Assembly (NCBI GenBank): GCA_026874595.1
Contig: JAPPUL010000088.1
Coordinates: 124,001-188,000, forward strand
Direction of reading: 5' to 3'
DNA length: 64,000 bases
DNA from: Sipunculus nudus
Lineage: Eukaryota > Annelida > Sipuncula > Golfingiida > Sipunculidae
A program made the translations under genes and the position numbers. Of the stretch, positions 9,310-18,026 are shown in pieces. The stretch's first letter is position 1; every line of letters starts with the position of its first letter. The notes under the pieces are model-generated. The model searched no databases. It was not told where the DNA came from and saw only the letters and a program-made list of their open reading frames with translations.

Positions 9310-10698
9310 TTATACGTCTTCTATACTTTCTTTCCTATGCTCTTTTACAAGGCTTTTAAAGTAATTTCCACGTGCTTTGTAATCTTTAAATTGATCAAAG
9401 CTTGAACACGCAGGGGACAACATTACTATATCGTCTTCTCCTGCGATATTAATAGCTTTTTGGAAGGCATTTTGGAGTTTCTCTTGTATGTAGGTATTAT
9501 GATGCTTAAGGGTTTTTTTTAAGATGTCTTTTGATTCTCCATATAATATTAGAGCTTTTACACTATGATTTATATCCTTTTTTAGAGGGCTTAGGTCAAG
9601 ATTCTTATTGCGTCCGCCCATCAGTAGTATAACATTTTGTTTGTCAGTCAGCGCTTTTTTAACTGCTTGTACCGTTGTTGCTTTGCTGTCGTTTATAAAT
9701 GTAACGCCATTTATAATATCTATATGCTCACATCTGTGTTCAAGTCCTCTAAAGTCCTTTAATCCAGTTTCTATATCGTTTGAAGATGCATTGTGGAGTA
9801 GTGCGCATGCGCATGCTGCTAGGATATTTTCTTTATGAGTGCCTTTAAGTGGTAGGTTTTTAATAGATAAAATACTTTGCCCTTTTAGGTAGATGGTATT
9901 GTCTTTTAGGAAGATGTCGGCGCTTTTATCTTTTGTACTAAAGAAGGTAATATTAGATTTTATGCTGTCTAATATAGTTTTTGAGTTTGCATCGTCTTTA
10001 TTAATAATAGCGTTATCGTTTTGGGACTGCCCTAAAAAGATATTTTGTTTAGCTTTGATGTAATCATTAAAAGAGTCGTAACGGTCCAAATGGTCTTGGG
10101 CGATATTAAGCAGGCAAGCGGTTTTTAAGGGTATGGGATTGCCTTCTAACATATAACTACTAAGCTCAAGGATTACAGTAGATTTAGAAGTGAGCTCCTG
10201 GACAAACGATATAAAAGGGGTTCCTATATTGCCGCCAAGTTTTAGCTCTTTAATAGGTATTTTTTGTTTAAGGATATCGTATAAAAGAGTTACGACAGTA
10301 GATTTACCATCTGTGCCTGTTACTCCGATAAGGTTTTTACTTGGGCATAGCATAGTTGCAAGTTCCACTTCGGTATTTACAGGAATGCCCATAGCTAAAG
10401 CATTTTGAATGAAAGTGTTTTTGAACGGCAGACCGGGACTTATAATGATTCTGTCTATATCCCATAAATTTGGAGCTTGCCCTTGTGCGAATATGTTTTT
10501 AATACATTCTTTATTATTAATATGTTTTATGGAGTCTTTTATGTACTCTAGCTTGGCAATGTCATAAAGTGATAGTTTATTAATGTTTTTAGAGAGCAAA
10601 TATGTTAGTAAAGCTAAACCTGTTAAGCCGCAAGAGCCTGCTATAAGGATATGCTCATTCTGTAAAGAATTTAGGAATTGCCTATCCATAAAGCCCAT
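9310..10698 (-). CDS. murD: UDP-N-acetylmuramoylalanine--D-glutamate ligase
   Basis: Cytoplasmic Mur ligase that adds D-Glu to UDP-MurNAc-L-Ala. The 462-residue protein shows an N-terminal UDP-binding Rossmann domain (LIAGSCGLTGLALL), the ATP-binding P-loop GTDGKST at 128-134 (more often GTNGKTT), the DHLDRY motif near 217 and the C-terminal HSVK-to-SFDQF region near 385-440, characteristic of MurD. It heads the murD-ftsW-ftsQ-ftsA-ftsZ block. The upstream neighbour is the GyrI-like protein 16 bp away on the same strand. Confidence 0.96.
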   Translation of the reverse strand: MGFMDRQFLNSLQNEHILIAGSCGLTGLALLTYLLSKNINKLSLYDIAKLEYIKDSIKHINNKECIKNIFAQGQAPNLWDIDRIIISPGLPFKNTFIQNALAMGIPVNTEVELATMLCPSKNLIGVTGTDGKSTVVTLLYDILKQKIPIKELKLGGNIGTPFISFVQELTSKSTVILELSSYMLEGNPIPLKTACLLNIAQDHLDRYDSFNDYIKAKQNIFLGQSQNDNAIINKDDANSKTILDSIKSNITFFSTKDKSADIFLKDNTIYLKGQSILSIKNLPLKGTHKENILAACACALLHNASSNDIETGLKDFRGLEHRCEHIDIINGVTFINDSKATTVQAVKKALTDKQNVILLMGGRNKNLDLSPLKKDINHSVKALILYGESKDILKKTLKHHNTYIQEKLQNAFQKAINIAGEDDIVMLSPACSSFDQFKDYKARGNYFKSLVKEHRKESIEDV

Positions 10699-10714
10699 AT
10701 GCTCTTTTTAATAC

Positions 10715-11263
10715 TTAAGCAGGTATTAGGTACAAGATTACATCATTTTTTTTATCGTAAATCTCCATCATATACTCTATTTTAAAGTTATCGGTTTCAA
10801 TTTTGTCTTGAACAAGGGGATATACTTTAATCATGCCGACTAGGATAGAGAATTTATTTTTGTAAGGGAACTTAGCGACTAAGAATTTACGACGTTTGAA
10901 GTTATTAATATCTATATTATCCTTAATCTTATTAAGATCATCTTCTTGAATTATGCATCCTGTATCACTTCGTAAATCTTCGACCTTTACTTGCTTAGGG
11001 TTATCATAAAAGATGCCAAAACCAACCATACATTCGATATTATACTTCTTTTTAATTTGTTTGCCAACTTCTTCTATAATGGTGCCGGTTTTGTCGTAAT
11101 TGCCTTTATTGCGATTGAAGATAAGAGTGTATGGACCAATATCCTTTTCAATAAAAGAAACAGTTTGAAAAGCTCCAAGATAAACAATAAAAAGGAATAG
11201 CAAAACTATTAAGCCAAGAACACTATAAGATACTCTACGAATGAAGTGTATTTTTCTTTTCAC
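10715..11263 (-). CDS. Membrane-anchored GyrI-like ligand-binding domain protein
   Basis: A 182-residue protein with a basic N-terminus, one membrane segment (about residues 13-31) and a soluble domain that reads like the GyrI/effector-binding fold: a strand with GPYTLIFNRNKGNYDKTG, a helix, then GFGIFYDNPKQVKVEDLRSD, and a second strand-helix half. The arrangement of one N-terminal membrane anchor plus a GyrI-like domain recalls eukaryotic TEX264 and its bacterial relatives. That comparison is from memory of the family and untested. No ligand can be inferred. It sits 16 bp before murD and is probably cotranscribed with the cell-wall genes. Confidence 0.6.
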   Translation of the reverse strand: MKRKIHFIRRVSYSVLGLIVLLFLFIVYLGAFQTVSFIEKDIGPYTLIFNRNKGNYDKTGTIIEEVGKQIKKKYNIECMVGFGIFYDNPKQVKVEDLRSDTGCIIQEDDLNKIKDNIDINNFKRRKFLVAKFPYKNKFSILVGMIKVYPLVQDKIETDNFKIEYMMEIYDKKNDVILYLIPA

Positions 11264-11326
11264 TAAAAGGCCTCCAAGACAAATAAAGAATTAGCTATAA
11301 ATATACTAAAAAAAGGCATAACTAAG

Positions 11327-11611
11327 CTAAAAAGTGTAATCGCCAAAATGAGCATATTTGTCATTAATATTCTTGTAAGTTTTAATACATTCTATATGGC
11401 CGTGGAAAGGAAGTCGTTTAGTATTATTTTTAAGAGCAAAGATAATCTCAGATATAATGCTTTGCTCATCGGATAACAAAACAAGTTTAACACACCCGTC
11501 TTTAAGGTTTGATGCTGCTCCTTTTATGTTGAAAGCCTTAGCGTATAAAGAACAATAATGTCTGCAGCCAACGCCCTGAACTATACCTTCTAAAATTAAC
11601 ATAGTAGCCAT
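11327..11611 (-). CDS. acyP: Acylphosphatase
   Basis: Small cytoplasmic enzyme that hydrolyses acyl phosphates. The core EGIVQGVGCRHYCSLYAKAF and the following GAASNLKDG correspond to the family signature (VQGVGFRxxxxxxA, then GxVxNLxDG). The catalytic Arg and Asn are both present; the usual Phe after VQGVG is Cys. The frame is open back to a TTG at 11647, but family length favours the ATG at 11611. No clear ribosome-binding site supports any start. It is about 63 bp downstream of the GyrI-like gene's start region and on the same strand. Confidence 0.8.
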   Translation of the reverse strand: MATMLILEGIVQGVGCRHYCSLYAKAFNIKGAASNLKDGCVKLVLLSDEQSIISEIIFALKNNTKRLPFHGHIECIKTYKNINDKYAHFGDYTF

Positions 11612-11792
11612 ACTAAAATACATAATAGTAAAATCAAGATTAAACAAAAGGTTTTAACCGCATATGGGAAAAAAGTTAGATAAAGTTGGTATTTTTTTTA
11701 AGGTATAAGGATAAGGGTTGTAGAAAGATAGTCTCAGATGGAGTTAAAAGCGTATAAAAATCTAAATAAAGTGGGGGTTAAACCAAAGATTT

Positions 11793-11828
11793 AGTGTTTC
11801 CAATATAGCCTAACAAAAAGGAAACACT
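11793..11828. repeat. Inverted repeat AGTGTTTCC/GGAAACACT
   Basis: Perfect 9-bp arms separated by 18 bp. The same half-site occurs at 25494-25502 in front of the class I aldolase gene together with two related AGTGTTC boxes. Confidence 0.7.
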
Positions 11829-11880
11829 CAACCAAACTACGAAAGAGGCAGTTAAAGGATTAACAAAGTCTTCCTCCTTA

Positions 11881-11929
11881 TCGTAAAAACAATCCTCTTC
11901 TTTTTATCTATTAAATAGGAGAGGATTGT
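11881..11929 (-). terminator. Terminator-like hairpin read on the minus strand
   Basis: Thirteen-pair stem (11889-11901 with 11917-11929, one G-T pair) and a 15-nt loop. On the minus strand the stem is followed by GTTTTTACGA, giving a U-run. No gene on the minus strand lies immediately upstream. Confidence 0.5.
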
Positions 11930-11946
11930 ATCTCAAGCATATTTAT

Positions 11947-12004
11947 GATACATATTGTATATGATACATATTGTATATGATACATATTGTATATGATACA
12001 TATA
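11947..12004. repeat. 16-bp tandem repeat
   Basis: Three perfect copies of gatacatattgtatat plus a partial fourth. Non-coding. Confidence 0.95.
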
Positions 12005-12100
12005 AATAAAGAAAGAGTAAAAAAAAACAAAAAAGTAGATGTTACAATGTTAAAATAAGTGTTAGAAGCTAATGTACGAAACTCCTTTAATTATCAAGTA

Positions 12101-12144
12101 AAACAAGGGATTAGGTTTATAAAACCTAATTTCTTGTTTTTTTA
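12101..12144 (+). terminator. Strong terminator-like hairpin
   Basis: Eighteen continuous pairs: 12101-12118 with 12122-12139, with two G-T pairs, and a 3-nt loop ATA. It is followed by a T-run to about 12142. On the plus strand it is a complete intrinsic-terminator shape, yet no plus-strand gene ends before it within 10 kb, which hints at an unannotated short transcript from 11.7-12.1 kb. Confidence 0.7.
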
Positions 12145-12294
12145 TTATAAAAGCTCTCCAGAAGGCATACTGCCTAAGTCTCTATAAAGCAAACGAATAT
12201 AAAAAAATAACAATTCTTGTAAAAGTGTTTATCGAGTTATATTTATAAAGCTATTGATTTTATTAATTTAATATCAATAATTAAAGATCAATTA

Positions 12295-12795
12295 ATGGAG
12301 ATGAAAACAAATATGAAAACAATGTACATGTTAGTATTTGTAATGCTTTTAATGCATTTAAATATAAAAGATTCAAATGCGAATACAAATGCAAATTTAA
12401 AGGGTCAAGACTTGGTGGCTGTATCTGATAAGACATATGATTTGACGGTGAGTGTAGAAGGGATAGAGAGTGCCTTGGGTAATATCCGAATAGGTCTTTA
12501 TAATCAAGATGAGGGGTGGGCTGATGAGACTAAAATTTACAAAGGTGCATTAAGACCCGCTAAAGTTTCTAGTGTAGAAGTTCAGTTCAAAGGACTTAAA
12601 TTGGGTAAGTATGCGGTTGCGGCGTATCACGATGCAAATGAGAATGAAAAGCTTGACACAGGGATTTTTGGTATTCCTGATGAAGGCTATGGATTTAGTC
12701 GAGGAGCGCTTGGGACATTTGGACCACCGAGTTACAAAAACGCAGCTTTTGATATAGGTACTTATCAATCTATAAAGATAAAGCTTAGATACTGA
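12295..12795 (+). CDS. Exported DUF2141-like protein
   Basis: A 166-residue secreted protein: a signal peptide in the first 28 residues (several in-frame ATGs at 12295, 12301, 12313 and 12322; the GGAG at 12297-12300 would fit the later ones), then one domain of beta strands. The pattern NIRIGLYNQDEGW, KYAVAAYHDANENEKLDTG and GIPDEGYGFSRGALGTFGPPSY matches the DUF2141 family, in which a calcium-binding-like DxNxNxxLD segment is followed by GxPxEGYGFS. Function in the family is not established. It stands alone between two gene-poor regions. Confidence 0.75.
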   Translation: MEMKTNMKTMYMLVFVMLLMHLNIKDSNANTNANLKGQDLVAVSDKTYDLTVSVEGIESALGNIRIGLYNQDEGWADETKIYKGALRPAKVSSVEVQFKGLKLGKYAVAAYHDANENEKLDTGIFGIPDEGYGFSRGALGTFGPPSYKNAAFDIGTYQSIKIKLRY

Positions 12796-13301
12796 TTAAC
12801 TTATAGTAGCGTGTAGTGTAGGGGTATGCGGAGGGATTGAGCGAGGGTTTGAGGAGAGATGGCTTACTACGGTTTTATTGAGTGGCTATGATATGAAGGT
12901 ATGAAGGAAAGAAGGTTTTAAAAGAAGGAAAGAAGGTTTTAAAAGAAGGAAAGAAGGTTTTAAAAGAAGGAAAGAAGGTTTTAAAAGAAGGTTTTAAATT
13001 AAATATTAAACAAGACACTGCATTTGGGGGGTGGAGGACATTCCATCAATTAAGATGCTTAAAAGACAGGGATTCTTAAGACGACATGGTCTATCAATTA
13101 ACTTACACAAAATAAGAATGCAAAAAAGCTAGCGGATTAGGCTGTGGAGATGGCTGATTAGAATGCGGGTGTAGAGATTAAAGGTTTCAGGCGCTAAGTT
13201 TTAGAAGCTAATACGAATAAGCGTTTGCCACTTGAAGAAGTTGCCGATTAATTTAGATATTGGTTTGCAATATTATTTGCTAATATCCTTAAATCTCGTC
13301 G
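12796..13301. other. 500-bp decayed region with a 21-bp tandem repeat
   Basis: No intact gene. Besides the 21-bp repeat, the stretch 13195-13300 reads on the plus strand as short coding-like pieces interrupted by stops (VLEANTNKRLPLEEVAD, stop, FRYWFAILFANILKSRR, stop). It looks like the eroded end of a former gene. Its identity could not be established. Confidence 0.4.
12903..12999. repeat. 21-bp tandem repeat
   Basis: Four consecutive copies of gaaggaaagaaggttttaaaa and a shortened fifth. The period is seven codons, but no long reading frame covers it. Confidence 0.95.
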
Positions 13302-13976
13302 TTAACTCTTAAGCACAGATGTTATCTTTTCAGATATTACTTTTATCTTGTTATATGCGTTGTCTATATCTTCTTTTGTATATGATATAGACTCCATAGA
13401 ACCAGTTGTATAATCTATAACACCAACTGCTAAGTCTTTTAAATCAAGATTATATTGTTCTTTAATGTAATATTGCATAATAGGGTACCTAAGTTCGGAT
13501 TTCCATTCTATAATGTCTTCAGGGTTTCTAACAATAAGTCCAATTAACTTACTATCCGACGTTTGATACAATAACCAATATATCCAGCCTGCAAGCTCAA
13601 GACTTTCTGTTAACCTTGCTAATTTAGAGTTTTTGGCAATAGCATGTCCTGAGTCTATATACTCATATTTATGCGTTGTACAATTATTTATATGTCTATT
13701 TAGGGCGTTTGTCAAAGCTTTTATTTCTTTATTATTTTTAGGAGTATTTTGACGCCTATTAAAGCTTTTTTGTAACCTCTCAATTGCTTCCTCAAGTCCA
13801 TGCCCTGCCCTATTAGGTTTATGAAACTGACATATGGCATGCAACCAACGAGTTGTTTTGGGTGGTCCGGCAAAAGCTTCTTTGTATGCTTTATGCTCTT
13901 TTAAAAGTTTTGCAAACTCTTTAGTATTATCTTTAGCCTCTTGAAGATGCGTTATTTTTAATATATATTTTTGCAT
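13302..13976 (-). CDS. Hypothetical protein, 224 residues
   Basis: No family recognised. The product is soluble, lysine-rich and mostly helical with no signal peptide or membrane segment. It contains tryptophan- and histidine-bearing stretches (TTRWLHAICQFHKPNRAG near residue 42 and LAGWIYWLLYQTSD near 133) that look like a folded core rather than a chance frame. Codon use is A-rich and differs from the neighbouring housekeeping genes, as does its location between a decayed region and the CDGSH gene, so recent acquisition is possible. Confidence 0.6.
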   Translation of the reverse strand: MQKYILKITHLQEAKDNTKEFAKLLKEHKAYKEAFAGPPKTTRWLHAICQFHKPNRAGHGLEEAIERLQKSFNRRQNTPKNNKEIKALTNALNRHINNCTTHKYEYIDSGHAIAKNSKLARLTESLELAGWIYWLLYQTSDSKLIGLIVRNPEDIIEWKSELRYPIMQYYIKEQYNLDLKDLAVGVIDYTTGSMESISYTKEDIDNAYNKIKVISEKITSVLKS

Positions 13977-14103
13977 TCTTATTTCTTCATCCTAATTAAT
14001 GTGTAGGGAAGTTTTTCGAATGTATAAAATTTACTAATATAAACTATACTAATGATAAGATATATTGTATTTTATGGCTTTTTTTGGCTTTTGTATTATT
14101 TTA

Positions 14104-14355
14104 CTAATCTTTAAGCTTTCGATGAGTACCGTCACAGTATGGAGGATTTTGGGTATTCTTACACATACAAATAGCTGCTTTACGATCCTTTTCAGGAGCA
14201 AACTGTTTAGGTATAAACTTGGTGCCGGCATGAGAGTCATCACAAAAAGGTTGAGCATCAGCTGAGGCTTTGCCACAAGTACACCATTCATAAGATGTTC
14301 CGGCAGTTAGTGACATTACTTTTGGTTTTCGTGCAAATATTTTAGGAGTGTCCAT
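14104..14355 (-). CDS. Double CDGSH iron-sulfur protein
   Basis: An 83-residue protein with two CDGSH-type (mitoNEET-like) cluster sites. The first is CTCGKASADAQPFCDDSH at about residues 25-42 and the second CMCKNTQNPPYCDGTH at about 63-78. Each supplies three cysteines and one histidine for a 2Fe-2S cluster. The tandem arrangement is the class found in many bacteria; proposed roles are electron or cluster transfer. It is monocistronic, 180 bp downstream of modC on the same strand. Confidence 0.9.
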   Translation of the reverse strand: MDTPKIFARKPKVMSLTAGTSYEWCTCGKASADAQPFCDDSHAGTKFIPKQFAPEKDRKAAICMCKNTQNPPYCDGTHRKLKD

Positions 14356-14534
14356 TAGCGTTTCCTTACATATATAATTTTAAATTATTTTAAATATAGT
14401 ACTTTAACATATAACTTTAAAGAAAAAGTATTTAAAAAGAGTAGGTAAGTCAAAGAGAATAAAATAAATATGCTATTTATTGTGAGCAGGGCAAAGACAA
14501 ATTACTTTTGTCAAAGCTTGCAGACAGTAAAAAT

Positions 14535-15212
14535 CTAAATATGAGATAGTTTAAACTTGCCAAAATGTTTAACATGTCCATCCTCAAGTCTTATAATGAA
14601 ATGGGCCAGTTTCTTTACTTCCTCTTTAGAGTGAGTAACATATAGAATAGGGATTTGAAGTTTTTCGTGTAGTGTTTGGATGTATGATAGGATTTGAGCT
14701 TTACGGTTATAATCAAGAGCGCTTAGCGGTTCATCCATAAGTAAGATATTGGGATTTGTGGCTAAAGCTCGAGCTATGGCAATACGTTTTTGTTCGCCCC
14801 CAGAAAGCATATTAGGTTTTCTTTTTAGCAACTTTTGTAAATCAAGTAAGGCAATAATATTGTTTAATGACATATAATTTTTCTTATGCATTTGCCTTCG
14901 CTTGTAAGCATATAAAATATTACGTTTTACAGACAGGTGAGGGAATAGGCTTGGTTCCTGAAAGACATAACCAACAGCTCTTTTATGGGTGGGGACAAAG
15001 ATATTATTATCTTTATTTTGCCAAACGTAATTATTAAAAGTTATGGTCCCAAAACAACTTTGTTCTAAACCTGCAATAGAGCGAAGCAAAGTAGTTTTAC
15101 CAGAACCGGAGGGGCCAAATAAAGCAGTTATACCTTTTGTGGGTAGAGTGATATTGATTTTAAGGTAGAAGTCTTTGCGTTTAAGTTTCAAGTTAATTTT
15201 AATGTTGTTCAT
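14535..15212 (-). CDS. modC: Molybdate ABC transporter ATPase, short form
   Basis: ATP-binding subunit that powers molybdate/tungstate uptake. The 225 residues hold Walker A GPSGSGKT at 33-40, the signature LSGGE at 136-140, Walker B ILLMDE at 156-161 and the switch histidine in ILYVTHS. Typical ModC has about 350 residues with a C-terminal molybdate-binding TOBE domain; that domain is absent, so feedback by molybdate at this subunit is not expected. It is last in modA-modB-modC, 10 bp after modB. Confidence 0.9.
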   Translation of the reverse strand: MNNIKINLKLKRKDFYLKINITLPTKGITALFGPSGSGKTTLLRSIAGLEQSCFGTITFNNYVWQNKDNNIFVPTHKRAVGYVFQEPSLFPHLSVKRNILYAYKRRQMHKKNYMSLNNIIALLDLQKLLKRKPNMLSGGEQKRIAIARALATNPNILLMDEPLSALDYNRKAQILSYIQTLHEKLQIPILYVTHSKEEVKKLAHFIIRLEDGHVKHFGKFKLSHI

Positions 15213-15222
15213 TGCCTTATTC

Positions 15223-15909
15223 CTATTGTCTTATAGCTATAGTAAAGCGTCGATTAATAGAATAGACAATAATTAACATAAGAAAGGAAGCGATTAATAA
15301 GGTAGCAGATATAAGATAAGCCTGGTTGTAGTCAAGGGCCTCAACATGGTCATAAATGGCAATGGATATGACTTTAGTGGAGCCAGGAATATTGCCACCA
15401 ATCATAAGGACAACGCCAAACTCCCCCAAGGTATGAGCAAAGCCAAGGACACAAGCCGTAACAAAGCCTCTCCAAGCCAAAGGTAAAGCGATAGTAAAGA
15501 ATCGGTTTAAAGGGGAGGCTCCTAAGGTAGCAGCGACTTCAAAATTGCGGTTACTGATAGAGCTAAAAGCATCTTGTATGGGCTGAACGACAAAGGGTAA
15601 AGAATAGATTAAAGAGCCAAATACAAGTCCTGAGAAGTTAAAAACAAAAGGTTTTAAGCCTAAAGTATTTATAATGGAGCCGATTGGTCCTTGAGGAGCT
15701 AAAGCGACAAGGAGATAAAAGCCAAGAACGGTTGGCGGCAAAACGAGAGGCAGTGCAACTATAGCCTCTAAAATAAATTTGAATTTGAAATTAGTTTTGG
15801 CAAGCCACCATGCAAGGGGGCTTGAGATTAATAATAAGATTAGGGTAGATAAGGAGGCAAGTTTTATAGTTAGTAAGAAAGCAGTAATAGTTTGCGGGTC
15901 AAAAATCAT
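15223..15909 (-). CDS. modB: Molybdate ABC transporter permease
   Basis: Inner-membrane channel subunit of the molybdate importer. The 228-residue protein has five to six hydrophobic segments, the early PLAWWLAK helix, the family stretch ALPLVLPPTVLGFYLLVALAP near residue 52, and the EAA loop EVAATLGASPLNRFFTIALP near 145 that docks on ModC. Its start overlaps the stop of modA by 4 bp (ATGA type), which supports translational coupling. Confidence 0.95.
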   Translation of the reverse strand: MIFDPQTITAFLLTIKLASLSTLILLLISSPLAWWLAKTNFKFKFILEAIVALPLVLPPTVLGFYLLVALAPQGPIGSIINTLGLKPFVFNFSGLVFGSLIYSLPFVVQPIQDAFSSISNRNFEVAATLGASPLNRFFTIALPLAWRGFVTACVLGFAHTLGEFGVVLMIGGNIPGSTKVISIAIYDHVEALDYNQAYLISATLLIASFLMLIIVYSINRRFTIAIRQ

Positions 15910-16841
15910 GGCAACTCATATCCAAAGTGCTTTAAGATGGCCTTAACTTTGTTGTTTTTGTTAAAGAAGTTAATAAATAAGTAAGCATCAGAGTGTTCTT
16001 TGATTAAGATGGCCTGTTGTTTAATGGGGTGATAAAGGTTTTGGGGAACGATCCAGTATGAAGTTTTTAAGTTTTTATGTTTTTGTATATAATGTTTTAT
16101 TTGCGAGAGGGCAACAAATCCAAGTTGAGCATTATTAGTTTTGGTAAAGAGGAAGGTTTGAGAAATATTCTCGCCGAAGACGCATTTATTTTTAAGGGAG
16201 TGCCATAAGTTTAAATTGAGTAAGACTTGATATGCAGCTTTGCCATAAGGAGCAAGTCTTGGATTTGCGATGGCAAGATATTTGAATTTGTGTTTTTGAG
16301 AGAGAATAGATTGGTTATTAAACTTGATGGAGTTAGAAGCAGACCATAAAACGATTTTGCCGATGGCATAAGTGAATCTGGATTTATTGATAGCAAAGCC
16401 TTTTTGTTCAAGCAACTTAGGGTGTTTGGAATCGGCAGCAAAGAAGAGGTGAAAAGGAGCTCCATGAATAATTTGTGCATAATGTTTTCCGGTGGATGCA
16501 AAACTAAGCGATACTTTGAGTTTATGCAGTTTGTGAAAATGCTTTACAATATCTTTCATAGGTTTTACAAAATTGCTTGAGACGGCCAGATGAATGGTGT
16601 TTTTATTAGAAGTAGAGTTTTTAAATGAGAATGAGTTAGTAGCATGGAAGGCTATAAGGAGTGTGCTAATTGCAAGGAGTGTGCTAATTGAAGTAAGAGG
16701 ACAGCTAGTTTTTAAATAAAGAGAGTTTTTTATCTTGGATAAGAACATACAGATAAAAAGATAATGTAAAACTGTTACAAAACTAACTTTAAGAGAGCAA
16801 AAGTTATAGATAAAAGCAAAGCTTTTCTTAACGAGGAACAT
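15906..16841 (-). CDS. modA: Molybdate ABC transporter substrate-binding protein
   Basis: Periplasmic binding protein for the Mod importer. Mature-domain signatures are IHLAVSSNFVKPMKDI near residue 82 (family AAASL...A), SFASTGKHYAQIIHGAPFHLFFAADS near 112-137 and YGKAAYQVL near 203. The frame allows 311 residues, but the first 31 look unlike a signal peptide. The ATG at 16748 (residue 32) would give a cleaner basic-hydrophobic leader, so the true start is uncertain. An 18-bp direct repeat (aaggagtgtgctaattg) duplicates part of the leader. No molybdoenzyme gene is in the window. Confidence 0.87.
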   Translation of the reverse strand: MFLVKKSFAFIYNFCSLKVSFVTVLHYLFICMFLSKIKNSLYLKTSCPLTSISTLLAISTLLIAFHATNSFSFKNSTSNKNTIHLAVSSNFVKPMKDIVKHFHKLHKLKVSLSFASTGKHYAQIIHGAPFHLFFAADSKHPKLLEQKGFAINKSRFTYAIGKIVLWSASNSIKFNNQSILSQKHKFKYLAIANPRLAPYGKAAYQVLLNLNLWHSLKNKCVFGENISQTFLFTKTNNAQLGFVALSQIKHYIQKHKNLKTSYWIVPQNLYHPIKQQAILIKEHSDAYLFINFFNKNNKVKAILKHFGYELP

Positions 16842-16922
16842 GAGACATAAAGATTAAAAGTGCTTGAACGTATAAAAGTTCTTAAGTATAATTAGATTAT
16901 ATTATAAAGTAGGGGTGTATTT

Positions 16923-17810
16923 ATGAAGCTAATTATTTTATATATGCTATTAAGTTATTTTGTTGGGGTTGAGACTACCCATGCTAAAAGTGCTACATTT
17001 CGTTTTGAAGTTCCTAACGGGATTAAATATATAGAAGAGCAACACGAAACTATTATTACTGATTTTGGAGGGAAAAAGAAGAGAGTAGATACAATTACTG
17101 TAAAAACACAAATTGTCATAAAGAAACATGCTAAAGGCTACTTAGGTATTGCTAAAATTTTATCTATGAACATGACGATGGGAGGTAAGAAAATTAACAA
17201 TCCTCTATTTGGGATACTTAGTAATACAGAGTTTACATATGATATTGATTCAAGAGGGTATCTAACTGATATAAAAGGTTATGAAACGCTTGTAGAAGAT
17301 ATTAATAAAAACTTTCCTCCCGACATTAGAGCAAAGTTGTTAAAACTGCTAACACCGGAAGCGATAATAAATAAGACTGCTGCTGAGTGGAATGGAAGGA
17401 TAGGTCAGTTTGTAGATAAAACTGTTAAAGAGAAAGACCGGTGGGAAGTTAAAAGCAAATTTCCGGTATCCCGACATAATTTAAACTATTATACAATAAT
17501 AACATTCCCAAAGATTAAGCAATCAGGCAATAAAGTACTAGTAACGATAAGATATGCCTACGATATAACAAAGGAAGGAGTAAAAGACCTATTAAGTGAT
17601 TCCGCAAAATTATTAAAGATACCAAAGATAAAACCTTTAATAAAAGGTAAACCAGCAATTTATGGTGTGGGAGAAAGAGTGGTTGACGCAAAAACAATGT
17701 TGATAGAATCAGAAACAATGCATAAAGTCATAATTATGAAGATTGCAAGCAAAGAAGACTCTATTTTGACGAAAAGAATAGAAACAAGAAAGTATAAGTA
17801 TAAATATTAA
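16923..17810 (+). CDS. Exported protein of unknown function (DUF6263-like)
   Basis: A 295-residue product with a signal peptide (first 22 residues, cleavage after HAKS or nearby) and an all-beta mature part. The alternation of strands, the NMTMGGKKINNP segment and the late GVGERVVDAKTMLIESETMHKV stretch resemble proteins placed in DUF6263, where a central FPEKPVKVGDSW-type motif precedes the C-terminal strands. Here the corresponding place reads DKTVKEKDRWEVKSKFPVS. The match is weak and from memory. It is divergent from modA with an 81-bp gap and is monocistronic. Confidence 0.6.
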   Translation: MKLIILYMLLSYFVGVETTHAKSATFRFEVPNGIKYIEEQHETIITDFGGKKKRVDTITVKTQIVIKKHAKGYLGIAKILSMNMTMGGKKINNPLFGILSNTEFTYDIDSRGYLTDIKGYETLVEDINKNFPPDIRAKLLKLLTPEAIINKTAAEWNGRIGQFVDKTVKEKDRWEVKSKFPVSRHNLNYYTIITFPKIKQSGNKVLVTIRYAYDITKEGVKDLLSDSAKLLKIPKIKPLIKGKPAIYGVGERVVDAKTMLIESETMHKVIIMKIASKEDSILTKRIETRKYKYKY

Positions 17811-17950
17811 GCAATAAGCGATAAGCAATGCAAGCAAGCGCTCCCACAAAAGAGAATATTAATTCCTATCAAAAAAACAAGTAAAAGGGAAAAAGAGAGA
17901 ACCTCTTTTAAGGAAACGGAATCCTTAAGTACTATTACATATTGTTAAAA

Positions 17951-18026
17951 TGGCTCCCCCGGTAAGACTCGAACTTACAACCTACTGGTTAACAGCCAGC
18001 CGCTCTACCGATTGAGCTACAGGGGA
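17951..18026 (-). tRNA. tRNA-Asn (GTT)
   Basis: On the minus strand a complete 76-nt cloverleaf with encoded CCA: acceptor TCCCCTG pairs with CGGGGGA (one G-T pair), D arm GCTCAATCGGTAGAGC, anticodon loop CTGTTAA with GTT, and T arm with the universal TTCGAGT. The anticodon assigns asparagine. Confidence 0.97.

Larger units (their letters stand above)
11648..12294. other. 650-bp gene-free region with hairpins and repeats
   Basis: No credible reading frame on either strand. It contains an inverted repeat (AGTGTTTCC at 11793-11801 with GGAAACACT at 11820-11828), a minus-strand terminator-like hairpin, a 16-bp tandem repeat and a plus-strand terminator-like hairpin, listed separately. The region may be simple decay or may encode a small RNA; I recognise no tmRNA, RNase P, SRP or riboswitch signature. 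Confidence 0.6.

Noticed and set aside
12903-12999. Coding repeat protein from the 21-bp array
   Set aside because: The period fits seven codons, but stops occur on either side in all frames and no start exists.
14049-14291. 80-residue frame overlapping the CDGSH gene
   Set aside because: It is a shifted reading of the CDGSH gene; only the latter shows conserved cluster ligands.
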